Assembly (NCBI GenBank): GCA_023935145.1
Contig: CM043698.1
Span: 149,421,625-149,485,624, forward strand
Reading direction: 5' to 3'
From: Bretschneidera sinensis
Taxonomy: Eukaryota > Streptophyta > Magnoliopsida > Brassicales > Akaniaceae
Length of the DNA stretch: 64,000 nt
The position numbers and the translations under genes were made by a program. Under the pieces are notes generated by a model that was not told the DNA's origin, made no database searches, and was given only the letters and a program-made list of their open reading frames with translations. Shown here one piece after another: positions 22,295-32,636 of the stretch (position 1 is its first letter; each line of letters begins with the position of its first letter).

Positions 22295-24088
22295 TTACAA
22301 CTGCTTGAATTCCAAGTTAGGTGTCTGTACAATAGAAGGGAAAATAATATTAGTAGGCACATGATAGTCAAATGGATCGGTGTACTTACTTGGATGCTTT
22401 GGAAAGGCCTCAAGGAGGTGCATAGTGTCAATGATGTCATCAGTAACATCCTTGCATTTGGGCTCAATATCCGATTTTGGGACACTATAGATAAGAGCAG
22501 TTTCTATTGGATCAACGTGATGGACCTGAAAAGTTTCCTCAACAACACTTTGTGTCATGCATACATTAAAACATTTTGTATTATCTGGGGGTAATTTTAA
22601 TGCATTATATCTTTTGATTTTAACCTTCTCACTATTTACCTTCTCCATCTCACTTACCTTGGATATGGATGCTTGTGTAGGCTCATCAGTTTCAATGATC
22701 TTACCATTTGTTAGAGTTGTCACGGCATTTAGTTGCTGATGTCCTCTTGGAGTAGGTAGTGGTTGGACTGGAAGTTCACCCAACTTTCTTTCACTTAGTT
22801 CCTTAGCCAATTGCCCCATTTGTTCCTCGAGTCTTTGAATGGCTTGCTCATGTTTTGTAGTGGTTTGTCGTTGCTCAATCATGAACTGTTCTTGTGAAGT
22901 CATCAGTTGCCTCATAAGACTTTCTAGGTCATTATTTTCTGATTCCGGCACTGGTTGGGCTGCTGGTTGGAAGTATTGGTGCTGTCCTTGAACATTTTGA
23001 GTGTTGCTCCATGAGAGGTTGGGGTGGTTCTGCCATCCAGGATTGTAGGTATTTGTATATGTGCTGTTCGGTCCCTCATAATTTGCTTGCTCTTGATCTG
23101 TAGTTGAATACAGAGGACAAGTATAAGTATTATGATCAAAATGAGAGCATATAGCACATACCTGGCATTGTGTAGCCTGTGGACTAGGTAAGTTGTTCTG
23201 ATCAGCCAAGGCTTTTATGAGCATATCTAGCTTTCTTTCCATAGTAGCCATCTTATTCGAAGATCCATCATTGAAGTTCACCTCATGCATACCCTTGCTT
23301 TTAATTCCTTGTCTACCTGAGGAGAATTGTTGGGTGTGCTCACTTAATGTCTCAAACAGCTCCATGGCTTCTTCACTAGTCTTCTCCATTAGCATACCTC
23401 TACAACCGGAATCCACTATACCTTGATTTATGCCATTCAAACCCTCATAGAAAGCTAGGACCAGCTCATCTTGAGGTAAGTTGTGATGTGGACATTTGAG
23501 TAGCAACTCGTTGAAGTGTCCCCATGCCTCGAAGAAAAGGTCTCCATCCCTCTGTTGGAATGATTGAATTTCCTTCCTCATCTGCCTTGCCTTTTGGGCT
23601 GAAAAAAATTTCCTTAGAAATCTACTGGATAACTCTTCCCAAGTATGGATGGAATCTGTAGGCAATGAATGATACCATATTTTAGCATTATCTTTTAATG
23701 AAAAAGAGAAAAGAATTAACCTGATTCCCTCTTGATCTAGGCTCCGAATATGCTGGAACTTGCAGAGATCACAGAATTCTCGAAGGTGCAAGTGTGGATC
23801 CTCAGCAGGTGTACCCCTAAAATGAGTTAAGGCACTAAGTATCTGCGGAGATATGTAATAATTTTCTTCCACCATAGGTTGATATGCAATGCATGAAGGA
23901 TGGTTGAGGTTCTGTGGAATGAAAGAGTGCTTCATAGGTCTCCGTTCTGGTGGCAGTTGGTTGTAAAGTTGTTCCATTGGTGCTTCACCCTCCAATTTTT
24001 CTTCTTTCTCCTCGAAGTTGTTTCTAGGCCTCTTTCGAATGATCTGCTCACTCTCTATATCAAGTGGAAGGATGGTTGGGTTCCACAC
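22295..24088 (-). CDS. Athila-type gag polyprotein (597 aa)
   Basis: Structural capsid/nucleocapsid protein of the element. Retrotransposon gag domain lies at about residues 85-225 (LSALTHFRGTPAEDPHLH, then KIWYHSLPTDSIHTWEELS, then FYEGLN). A CCHC zinc knuckle follows at C311-C314-H319-C324. Then comes the Athila signature YNPGWQNHPNLSW (348-360) and a Gln/Glu-rich coiled-coil-like stretch (about 400-440). It ends at ...NLEFKQL with a TAA; the same frame then continues into pol-like residues, so the stop separates gag from what was gag-pol. The reading frame of nearly 1.8 kb is intact. Confidence 0.88.
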   Translation of the reverse strand: MWNPTILPLDIESEQIIRKRPRNNFEEKEEKLEGEAPMEQLYNQLPPERRPMKHSFIPQNLNHPSCIAYQPMVEENYYISPQILSALTHFRGTPAEDPHLHLREFCDLCKFQHIRSLDQEGIRLILFSFSLKDNAKIWYHSLPTDSIHTWEELSSRFLRKFFSAQKARQMRKEIQSFQQRDGDLFFEAWGHFNELLLKCPHHNLPQDELVLAFYEGLNGINQGIVDSGCRGMLMEKTSEEAMELFETLSEHTQQFSSGRQGIKSKGMHEVNFNDGSSNKMATMERKLDMLIKALADQNNLPSPQATQCQVCAICSHFDHNTYTCPLYSTTDQEQANYEGPNSTYTNTYNPGWQNHPNLSWSNTQNVQGQHQYFQPAAQPVPESENNDLESLMRQLMTSQEQFMIEQRQTTTKHEQAIQRLEEQMGQLAKELSERKLGELPVQPLPTPRGHQQLNAVTTLTNGKIIETDEPTQASISKVSEMEKVNSEKVKIKRYNALKLPPDNTKCFNVCMTQSVVEETFQVHHVDPIETALIYSVPKSDIEPKCKDVTDDIIDTMHLLEAFPKHPSKYTDPFDYHVPTNIIFPSIVQTPNLEFKQL

Positions 24089-24167
24089 TCGAAGCCCTTA
24101 CACGAATCAGCCGGAATACCTTAGTGCAGCAGCTTTAGTACTGCTGCTCGGGTGGCCTCTGGACTAT

Positions 24168-24245
24168 TTGCGCTCGAGTGCTCCAAGCACTGCGCTCGAT
24201 CGCAGACTTGCGCTCGATCGCACAAGGCACTGCGCTCGATCACAA
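24168..24245. repeat. GCGCTCGATCG motif cluster in the element leader
   Basis: Four copies of GCGCTCGA(T/G), three of them followed by TCG or TCA, lie between the primer site and gag. The same motif occurs three times in each LTR (about 20647-20698 and 25478-25529). Confidence 0.8.
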
Positions 24246-24414
24246 TGAGGACAGAAACTCTTCCTCTGCACACCTGAACAGAAAACGAAAAGAAGGAATA
24301 AATCTGATTTTTGATAAAAATAAAAATAAAATAGAACAGAATAAAATAGAATAAATTAAAATAATAATAATAAAGAAAACTAACGAAAATAATTCTAAAA
24401 AAAATTTAGCACAA

Positions 24415-24432
24415 TCCCCGGCAACGGCGCCA
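24415..24432 (-). other. Primer binding site (tRNA-Asp type)
   Basis: The plus strand reads tccccggcaacggcgcca, which equals the 3' end of plant tRNA-Asp including CCA. The minus-strand element would therefore prime with tRNA-Asp, as Athila-lineage elements do. It lies 6 bases inside the LTR. Confidence 0.85.
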
Positions 24433-24438
24433 AAAACT

Positions 24439-25720
24439 TGTTGCGCGTTTATCCACCTAAATAAATAAGTAAATAATCGCACTTGTTTTACTTGCAAGTG
24501 CACAAGGTTAACTTAGTAGTATAGTGTGCAAATGCAAGATCATCTCCACAGGGATTGGTGAATTTCGTTTTAGAATTATATTCGTAATGTAAAAAAGATA
24601 GAAATAATAAAAGAGTTGATTTTGATAAAGATAAAATACTAAAGATAAAGGCGTAGGGGCTTGATATCCACCACTAATTATGCTACCACAGTACAATAGT
24701 ATGCCAATGCTTTACTCATGCCATGTATACCTACTAGTTGCCAACCTAAGGGCATGGTATCTACTCCTTAAGCTATTGATTTCCCTAAGCAACGAGTTAG
24801 GCATGGTATCTACTCTAACTCTTTTCTTCCTTAAGGGATTCAGGATGGTATCTGCTTGAGTTGTTCCTTAAGAAAACATAAGTACTATGGAAATCGACAA
24901 CCACATGAGACCTAGGGCATGGTATCTACTCCCAGTTTCCCATGTTGATTAACCCAGGTATCCGGATAAGATATCCCTTGTTACTAATGTTAGACCCAGG
25001 ACTTGGTCATCCAAATTGATCTAACTAACAAGTCCATACCACATGCACATATTGATCAGACATATACATATGAGGAATTTAAATAAAAGCAGGTATTAAT
25101 CAAGTTTAAGCAACACAACATAAATATTGCAAGGCGCCAATACTAAATTTATTGAGTAAACATAATTAGGGCTTCAACCAAGCCCTACTAAGAATTTAAT
25201 TACACATAATAAAATAAAAAGGAAAGAAGAAACCCGAGAGAAGAGTCGTCAATTCCGCTCCACGGTCTCCTTCTCCAAGCTAAAGCAAAAGATAAAAGAA
25301 GGGATCTAAGAAGTGATCCCCCCCAAGAGGTGATGCCTTTTGTGTGTGATTTACAAGTGTATTTATAGGTCTTTGAGAAGTCCTAATCGGCTCATGAGTT
25401 CCTAAACTTTCCTAAAATGCAAAACTCCTTTATTTCCAAAACAGGGTTATGCAGTTTACTGTTCACGCCCGTACATGTGCGCTCGATCGCAATGCTGCGC
25501 TCGATCACACAGAGGAGTGCGCTCGATCGCAATTTAGCCAGCAGCTGCTCTAAGATTTCCAGATTTATTCCTTTAAGTGCCAAAAATGCTTCTTTTTCTC
25601 CAAGACCCTATAAAAACGTGTAAAACACAAAAGTGAAGTAAAATAGACTAAAACATATAGATAAAGAACTTAACAAATGTAAATTAAATGGCTTAAATAT
25701 GAATATTTAAGCTCCTATCA
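24439..25720 (-). repeat. 5' LTR of the Athila-type element, complete
   Basis: On the plus strand it starts TGTTGCGCG and ends CTCCTATCA, about 1.28 kb. The inner boundary is fixed by the primer site, the outer one by loss of match with the left LTR. Confidence 0.85.
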
Positions 25721-26029
25721 ACTCACTACACAATGAGAAGAAAAGTTGACTAGTTAAATATTAAACCCAACAGAGCATGCCCACCCTTACACATTTCTTT
25801 TAACTTTGATATTAACTAATATCCATAAAATGTTTTCTATTAAAATTACTTATCAAAAAAAAGTTTTCTATTAAAACTAATTTAATGATTTATTATGAAA
25901 ATCAATTGAATATTGAATGAAAGCTTCTTGAGAGTTGATATTACAAAATATCATATAAGTGAAGAGGATTTTTAAGTTTAACTTTGACCATTCACAAGTG
26001 AAAAAATCTTATATCCATTTGAAAAACAA

Positions 26030-27190
26030 AACAGGAATAGTGTTTTTGCGCGAACCTGCTTGTCTGTCTTCCTTGTTTTTGTGCTTGGTTTCTTCTTCCA
26101 AAATAGCAGCTACAATTTCGTCAAAGTTGATGATGAGTTGATCATACGAGTCAGGTAGCTTTGTAGTAGAAGCTGCGCACGTTCAGATGTCTTTATTGTG
26201 TAACCCATCGATGTAAGTTGCGAAAATAAAGTATTCAAAATGTTGATGTGGTCGGTCACTGACGTGGATTCCGTCATTCAAAGAGTGTAAAGTCTCCTCT
26301 TTAAGAAGATCTTATTGTGTAGTGACTTAGCCTCGTACAGTCTTGTTAGAGTATCCCAAATCTCTTTTTGCAGTCTTTTTTTCCGCCGCACTAGATAACA
26401 CTCCATCGGCTAGTGCTAAGTGCAGATCGGCAATTGCGATGCCGTCCATCTCGTTCCACTTGCTGTCGTCAGTGATCTCTGCGGGCCTTTCTTCAATTGC
26501 TGCCAAACAATTGTCTTTCCTCAAAATTTCCTTAATCTTCATTTTTCATGAAGAGAAACTACTCCCGTTAAACTTCTAAACATCAAACTTTGTTGTAGTT
26601 GACATCTCGTTCACAACGATCTGCTTCACACCCCTCAACCAATAGCTTTGATACCACTGTTAGGAAAAATTACCGGGTCGAAGCTGACACATAACTAAAG
26701 TGAAATGAGAAAAATAAAGATAAAATGGACACAAATATTTTACATGGAAAAACCCCCGAACAAATTTGGGGTAAAAAAACCACGGGCAAGTGTAGGAGAA
26801 TTTCACTATTGTAAAATAGGGATTACAACATCTTCTCTCTAATTACAATGAGATAACAATTGTCTAATCTCTATTGTAATAGAAGAAACAATTCTGTCAC
26901 AAAATCAGGAAAATATTACTTACAAAGAAGGAACAAATTTTCTTCTCTAAGTAGTAACTCTCAAGAAAACTCTCACACTCTCTCCAATACTCTTCTTGGT
27001 GTGTATATTTGATTACAAATGAGAGCCTATTTATAGACTTCATTCACATGGTCACTATTGTTCATTCACATGGTCACTATTGTTCATTCACATGAACACA
27101 ATTGTTCATTAACATGACCACCTTTGTATTGTGGAGAAAGTGGCTTTACCACTAAAAGGCCATCTCTCATTACAACCAAGAATCTTATGT
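26030..27190 (-). mobile_element. Truncated Ty1/copia element (5' LTR, PBS, gag fragment)
   Basis: The primer site is at 26645-26656 (tggtatcaaagc on the minus strand, initiator-Met type), and the LTR begins at 26658 (TGTTAGGAAAAATTACC). Gag starts at 26605 and reads MSTTTKFDV, then MKIKEILRKDNCLAAIEERP, then KEIWDTLTRLYEAKSLHNK and YDQLIIN. Stops and a frameshift interrupt it. Everything after mid-gag and the other LTR are missing. The outer LTR end is uncertain. Confidence 0.75.
27042..27121. repeat. Short tandem repeat in the copia LTR
   Basis: Three to four imperfect copies of a ~23-bp unit, ttcattcacatggtcactat followed by tg. Confidence 0.8.
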
Positions 27191-27885
27191 CAGTTGGAAA
27201 AGGAAAAGGAAAGAAGAAACACCTATTCTTATTCATGTGGATTATATATATTTTTCTTCTCATTAGTTACATGAAGCAATAGGAGCGTACCTATGGAGGT
27301 TTGAGACTTCGGTTAGAAAATTTTCTTCTCTTTTTCAATTAACTCATCATCGCTTAAAGAAAGTTATACTTGTATTTATTTTGGAAAAGGGAAGATGGTG
27401 ATAATGATACTGTTTTGGTGCTTCCATGTTAATTTCAGTGGCTGCTAGAATTTATTGGGTCGTGCAGTATGCGTAACCTTTCACTATCCTTTTTCTCTAA
27501 TACTGAAGCTTTTCATCTGTGTTCTCATACTTGATTTTATGTTACTACATATTCTTCTTGTATTGCTCCGCTCCTTCAATAAAATTATATTTCTATTAAC
27601 TTGTAAGTAAGTTGATGCTCCGTGTGCAAAAATTTAATGCGCAATCATTATGTACATATAACATGTTTAAAATGATATTCACGAGAAAATTCTTTAACAA
27701 CATTCAGGATGAGTGCGAGCCTGGGTATTCTGAACCCTCCCCATCTTTTTGCTCATTGTATTCTTAATATATAATTACTAAACTTTTAGAATTCGCTACA
27801 GGGTCAAGCTTTTCCAACAGCATTTACACATTCAAAATAGTATGCCAAGAAGGTTTATCAACTCTTTCCAAATTTTACAATGCAG
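27191..27885. other. Intron remainder before the second exon
   Basis: No gene is seen. It ends in a good acceptor (ttttacaatgcag). Confidence 0.5.
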
Positions 27886-27966
27886 AGCAACCCTGGTTGG
27901 GGATTTGACAAGAAATGCCAATTCATGGATAAGGTTGTCTGGAAGGTTTCTCAGCATTACAAGTAG
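27886..27966 (+). pseudogene. Small conserved plant protein, last exon
   Basis: After the CAG acceptor it encodes SNPGWGFDKKCQFMDK, VVWKVSQHYK and a stop, 27 codons. Joined to 18981-19162 it continues CAVFSLQ-SNPGWGF in phase. Whether the locus is still expressed is open: both known exons are clean, but the first exon is not visible and the intron is filled with retrotransposons. Confidence 0.6.
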
Positions 27967-28475
27967 GGCTTAATTTGTTTTACAATCATATTGAGTAATG
28001 TCAATGTCCTCAATGCATGAGATCATATTGTGAAATGATCTGGTTTGAAATGTTTGACAATATTTCACGATTTTGATCGCAACAAATGATCAGGATTTTG
28101 CTTTACTTTTGATTCTCTGCTTTTAGAATTATGTGCTGTAATAAGCTTCTGTAATAATGTTGTCTTGCTATGTTTCTGATGCATTGTAGGGTTTCTTTTG
28201 CTCCCTTTTCTTTTTTGGGGGGAGGAATGTTTTATTAGGGAATATGACAATTTGTTTAATGGATCAGTCTATGCAAGGCATCTTTGATGAACATTATATT
28301 CTTTGACATGCATTTTTCTTCTATAATACTCTCCCTTTTGTCTCAAATTACATGTACTCCACATTTTCAAGACAATTTTGCCGATTTTTATTTTCTTATA
28401 CATTTTATTGATTTAAAATTATATATAAAAATGATGTTAAAATCTTGTGGACTCTATAAAAAGCATCTTCTTTTG

Positions 28476-28714
28476 CTCACGATGGTTTCCAAAGAATTTC
28501 CTGTGCATTTGCATTCTTGGTTTTATCCATCAAAATCTGTGTGGAGCCCTGGTGATCATATTCAGCCAGATGATAAACTCATTTAGTCATCTGGACTCCT
28601 TGCCCCTCGGGCTCATACTGAGGGGAATCTGCTTATCACTTTTTTGCGCACAATGGATCATTCAAGTGATGAGTACAGAGAGAATCCTTCCTCAGGTTTC
28701 TGGTTTAATCACTG
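28476..28714 (+). pseudogene. Unidentified coding remnant with one in-frame stop
   Basis: One frame reads MVSKEFPVHLHSWFYPSK, then SVWSPGDHIQPDDKLI, a TAG, then SSGLLAPRAHTEGNLLITF, then MDHSSDEYRENPSSGFWF and a stop. The balanced, hydrophilic composition differs from the AT-rich noise around it, so it looks like one or two former exons. I do not recognise the family. Confidence 0.35.
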
Positions 28715-29684
28715 AAAAAATAAAAATGGCCATCTTCTTTGTATAGCATACACTAGAATACTCATGTAAGGAGCGGTGATTCTACGGAACTAGGAAAGTT
28801 CACTAATGATCATGAAGATTTTTAGTTTGATCGAACTAATTTGATCAATTATAAATTAAGTTTATGAGTGTTTTTTAATACGAGAGATATGCAACAGCAA
28901 AGTTAAACTCGCGACTAAATTAAGATCTTTTGAGTTTGGGCTGATATTACTTCTCTTACCATTGGAGAGGGCAAAGTGTGAAGTGAAGCACAAACTGCAC
29001 AGAGAGAGAAACTACTTCTCTTACCATATGAGAAATCAAAGAATCTTTTTGAAGAATAAGAGGAAGGAGAAAGAAAAAGTATTGTTGGGTTTCGGTCAGA
29101 TTTCTTCCTTTATCTTTCTTTTTGCTGCATGAGGTATGTAAGATTTGCAAGTAGCTAACTTGTGATTGTGATTTTTACCGTTTTGTACTCTTTTTTTCTT
29201 TTGGGTGCTTGAATCTCAGATCGAAGAAGTTTCATGTGGGTTTGGTCCTTCTTACGGAATCTTAGATTAAATGGATAGCTTGTTCTTGTAGGAAAATGGT
29301 TACTTTTTAAGGTTTATTTTGCTGCCAATGTTTTGTGGTGTCCCATGAAAATGCTGGATTGAGTTTTTTTTGTTCCAACATTTATGGGATAGTGTACGTT
29401 AAAATGCGAAATTAGAAATATTTTAGAGATGGATTCCTCTTAAATTCTTCGCTTTGCTAGTGGGTTTATTCAAATGGGAGAGACTTTTAGTTTCCTCACT
29501 TCATTTATTGTGGCGTTATAGATTTTCTTTTTGGATGCTGGATTTCAATATATGTTATTGAAATGTTAATGTTTGCCGAAGTTTATCTGAGCCAACTAGA
29601 AGCTGTTTATGAGGGGGTTTACTGGGAACTGGTGAAATAATATTGGTAGACTGGTTAATTGAAGCTCCAGTGTGGGATTGTAGC
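28715..29684. other. Spacer before unit 2
   Basis: No gene, RNA or repeat recognised. Confidence 0.5.
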
Positions 29685-30091
29685 AGGAGATGTTGGCAGT
29701 TAACTAAGATATTCTGTCATTCTATTTATATGGAACAATTAAATTGTTAGGATTCTCAGTGGTAAACGTAGGGAGCAGGGTATTTTGGTTTTGTTCTTCT
29801 TCTTCTTATTTCTGTTCTTTGGGAAAAGTCGAAAATGTAGCTAATTTAAGGTTTCTAGGGTTCACCCAATATGTTGTGACGGTCTTAAACTAGCCATAGC
29901 CAAAACGTGCTCAAGTATCCATATCAGTCCCCATAGCACCCAATGATTATGGACCTAGAATAGTTGGACTTTGAAGCCTCATCTCTTTGGAAAGGTTTAG
30001 TTGGGGTCTCTCTCTATCGTCTTATGGAGGATACATATTATTATGGGGGTTACTATTCATTGGAGTTTTGTTGGGCACTATTCCTTTTGTC
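29685..30091. other. Left end of unit 2
   Basis: From gtagcaggagatgttggcag onward the sequence is collinear with 47.34 kb and after. No gene was identified; a short frame (MDFEALSLWKGLVG in unit 3) is not conserved intact. The SINE interrupts the collinearity. Confidence 0.55.
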
Positions 30092-30270
30092 TTTTTTTTT
30101 TTTTGGATAACGGACCATTACGACTGCCCTCACAATCTTTGCCCTAAGACCCTGTGAAGAATGTAAATCGCAGGATGTGCAGCGCAATGGCAGGACTCGA
30201 ACCCGAGACCTCATGAGGATACCACCATCTCGAAGGCCGAACTTACCATTTGCCATGTGCCCTGGGGGCG
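30092..30270 (-). mobile_element. tRNA-type SINE with 13-bp target duplication
   Basis: A 179-bp minus-strand insertion. It has an A box (tggcaaatgg), a perfect B box (ggttcgagtcc) and a 3' poly(A) (plus-strand T run at 30092-30104). The 13-bp direct repeat tattccttttgtc flanks it (30079-30091 and 30271-30283). Unit 3 has the empty site near 47.74 kb, so this insertion is younger than the duplication. Confidence 0.9.
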
Positions 30271-30734
30271 TATTCCTTTTGTCTTTTCAAACAACTGGAA
30301 GTGGTTGCTGAAGTCAACTACTTTGATCTTGAAAATTTCCAATGTGGATCTGTTCTTTTAGTTTTTATTTAATTTTTTTTTTGTTAAACTACTGCCTTCG
30401 AAAATTGAGCATGAAACATACCACCTTAGTAAATGTGAACGCATAGCTTTAACAAATTTCTGTGTGTACCAAATACCCATGCTGCTTTCTAAATCTGCTT
30501 TTAGTCTCTACCATTTAATAAAATGGCACTTTGACTGGACACCTACTTTCGTCTACAGGATTTTGTAAAAATTGTTTCAATTTCTTCCATTACACTTTTA
30601 TGAGGATACATACCTGAGAAAAAAAAGGTGAATCTCAACACTCTCAGTTTCAGAACATGCCTCTAAAAAATGAGTACGGTCCTTTCATGATGAGCAGGTA
30701 CCTACCTTCCTATCCCTAAATGTTATTTCCAAAT

Positions 30735-31356
30735 TGATATGGCCCAAAATACTCCGGCCCGAATAAGCCTGAAAGTCCAAGAAGATCCTGGCCTGGTAAC
30801 TTCTCCAGCCCAGACCATCAAGCGGTCCGCTCCAGTCCAAGTGAGCTTCGAACCCAGGAAGTGTCCTGACTCAGTAATTTCCCTAGTCCAAATAATGCAC
30901 CCACCAGCCCAGCAAAAGCCCTAGGCCTAGGGAAGGTGGCCCGGTAAGCCTATACCTGGACCTCCCCTACAGACCATCAGCCACCCTACAACCAGCACGC
31001 CACCCTACGGCTGCCCTACGGCCATCCTACAGCCGCACTCTCTGGGCTTGTAATCATGCCCTCCCCACTGACAGACGGCTATAAATAAGCCCAGGTATGG
31101 ATCTCAGAGGGACTCAGTACTTTTCTACTTGCACTTGATTTGTCTAAGCCCTCGGTTCCTATTTCGAGCCCTCGGTTTCACCCTCAAATCGTTGCTAACT
31201 TAAGCATCGGAGTGCCTTTGGAGGTCTCCTCCTCCCCTCCTTTCGAGGGCCTTTAGTTCCCTTTGTTACTTGTGCAGGGCCAGGCCACGTCCTCACCCAG
31301 GCCACGTCCTCACCAAAGCTGGCCACGTCAGCACAAACCGGTTTTTGGCATCAACA
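30735..31356 (+). mobile_element. Solo LTR (probably gypsy), unit 2 only
   Basis: A 622-bp GC-richer block with ends TGATATGG...GGCATCAACA. A TATA box (gctataaataagccc, near 31078) suggests plus orientation. The flanks are caaat and aaaat, a 5-bp duplication with one mismatch. Unit 3 reads straight through (ttccaaatatatctgt, about 48.18 kb), giving the empty site. Confidence 0.75.
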
Positions 31357-31996
31357 AAAATATATCTGTATTTTTTGGAAATGGTAACTCTGCTCAATTT
31401 ACTCAAATATAGAAGACACAGAGTCATGTGAGAACATGTTCTGATGAAGATTTGTTCATCTTTTAATGATTGGAGTACTCAAATAAAATGGTTTTGCATA
31501 AACAAGGAGATAACCATATATCTTTCTCAATCAATTGAGGAGAATCCTTCATATTGTGGGAACTTATTTAGTGAAAGTAAAGACATACTTCCACTACTGA
31601 CTATATTGCTAACGTTCTGTCTCAACATAAATCCTGATAAACTGAATGAACCTGATCTATGCTAAGTGTGGATTGATTGACCATTATACAAGGCAGGGTG
31701 AGGCCTTCCGGGATCATAAAGAGTGTTCTCAGCTAGCAGGGATGAATACTGTAATATTTTTTTATTTAAAATTTGTTTATAAGTAAAGAGCAAACACGAA
31801 ATGTACTGTAGTATTGTTATCTGTTTCTTCGTTATGTTCCATCTTTTGTCATCAGCACTTTTCAGGCTGTCTGGAATGATTGTGTCTAAATGGACTTTGA
31901 AAAGCTCTAAATACTATGTTGATAGCCATGCTTTGGGCCATGGTCTTAGACCCTTAGCTCCTTTACTTTATAAATTTTTGTTTTCTACTTTATATT
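31357..31996. other. Unit 2 non-coding sequence
   Basis: Collinear with 48.19-48.97 kb. It contains a short frame (MKICSSFNDWSTQIKWF...) shared with unit 3. That frame has no family I know and is probably kept by recent duplication only. It ends at the atatt duplication before the LTR. Confidence 0.5.
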
Positions 31997-32181
31997 TGTT
32001 AGGATTTTACTTTTAAAATCCATTTACTCAAACTTACAACAATTAAATAGGCAAAACAAGAATAACCGTTTTTTTTTATAAGTAAAATGTACATATAAAA
32101 AGAAAAGCGCATCATGGGGGTACAACCTATGTACAAGGCTATCTATAGGAGAGAGACTTAACAAAATCAACTACATCTACG

Positions 32182-32490
32182 TCATTTACAAAAGAATTTC
32201 ATATGACTCAAAAAAATTAAGGCCTTGAACCACCTCTCCCTAATTACAATTGAATGTCTCTCAAAGCCATCAAAAACTCTATGATTCCTCTCATTCCAAA
32301 CTAACCAAAAGATAGAAAGGGGAATCATAAAGTAAGCTTTCTTAAGGCTCTTTGATATCCGAAACCCACTCCAAGCCCAAATTTCAACCTTCACGGAGGC
32401 GGCAAAAACCCAAGACACACCCAAAACCTTATAAACCATCTCCCATAAAGCTCTAGCTAAAGAATAACAAAAATTAATGTGGTTCAACAA
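32182..32490 (-). pseudogene. LINE ORF2 C-terminal fragment, unit 2
   Basis: A 102-residue open frame containing FCYSLARALWEMVYKVLGVS and SIFWLVWNERNHRVFDGFE, the C-terminal zf-RVT-type end of plant L1 reverse transcriptases. It is 5'-truncated: the LINE itself spans about 32069-32457 within decayed target duplications (aagaataac/aagaataac), and the first ~11 residues of the open frame read through the flanking repeat. No activity is possible. Confidence 0.75.
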
Positions 32491-32636
32491 TCTCTATGCC
32501 TACGACACCAACAAACTCACAATTTTATTAATATTTAATCACAACTTTAAGAAAAGAAAAGTTTTTACTCTCACAACCTAACAACCCAAGAGCCCCAATA
32601 CACCCAAAGTTGTTAACCTAACTCTATTTGTAAATC

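Larger units (their letters stand above)
19858..25720 (-). mobile_element. Athila-type Ty3/gypsy retrotransposon with pol deleted
   Basis: A minus-strand element within the intron. The right (5') LTR is complete (24439-25720); the left (3') LTR is cut short (19858-20888). By eye the two shared LTR parts differ by about 2%. A tRNA-Asp-type primer site lies beside the right LTR and a purine tract beside the left one. Gag is open (22295-24088). After a stop the frame still reads the beginning of pol (HLPFAYMGENKTFPML), and then reverse transcriptase, RNase H and integrase are gone. The typical Athila 3' block (ctcatgggaggcacccc) follows at about 22160. It needs helper enzymes and cannot be autonomous. 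A target duplication cannot be read because one end is lost. Confidence 0.85.

Noticed and set aside
30053..30256. Minus-strand 67-residue frame
   Set aside because: Lies across the SINE; it is the SINE sequence translated.
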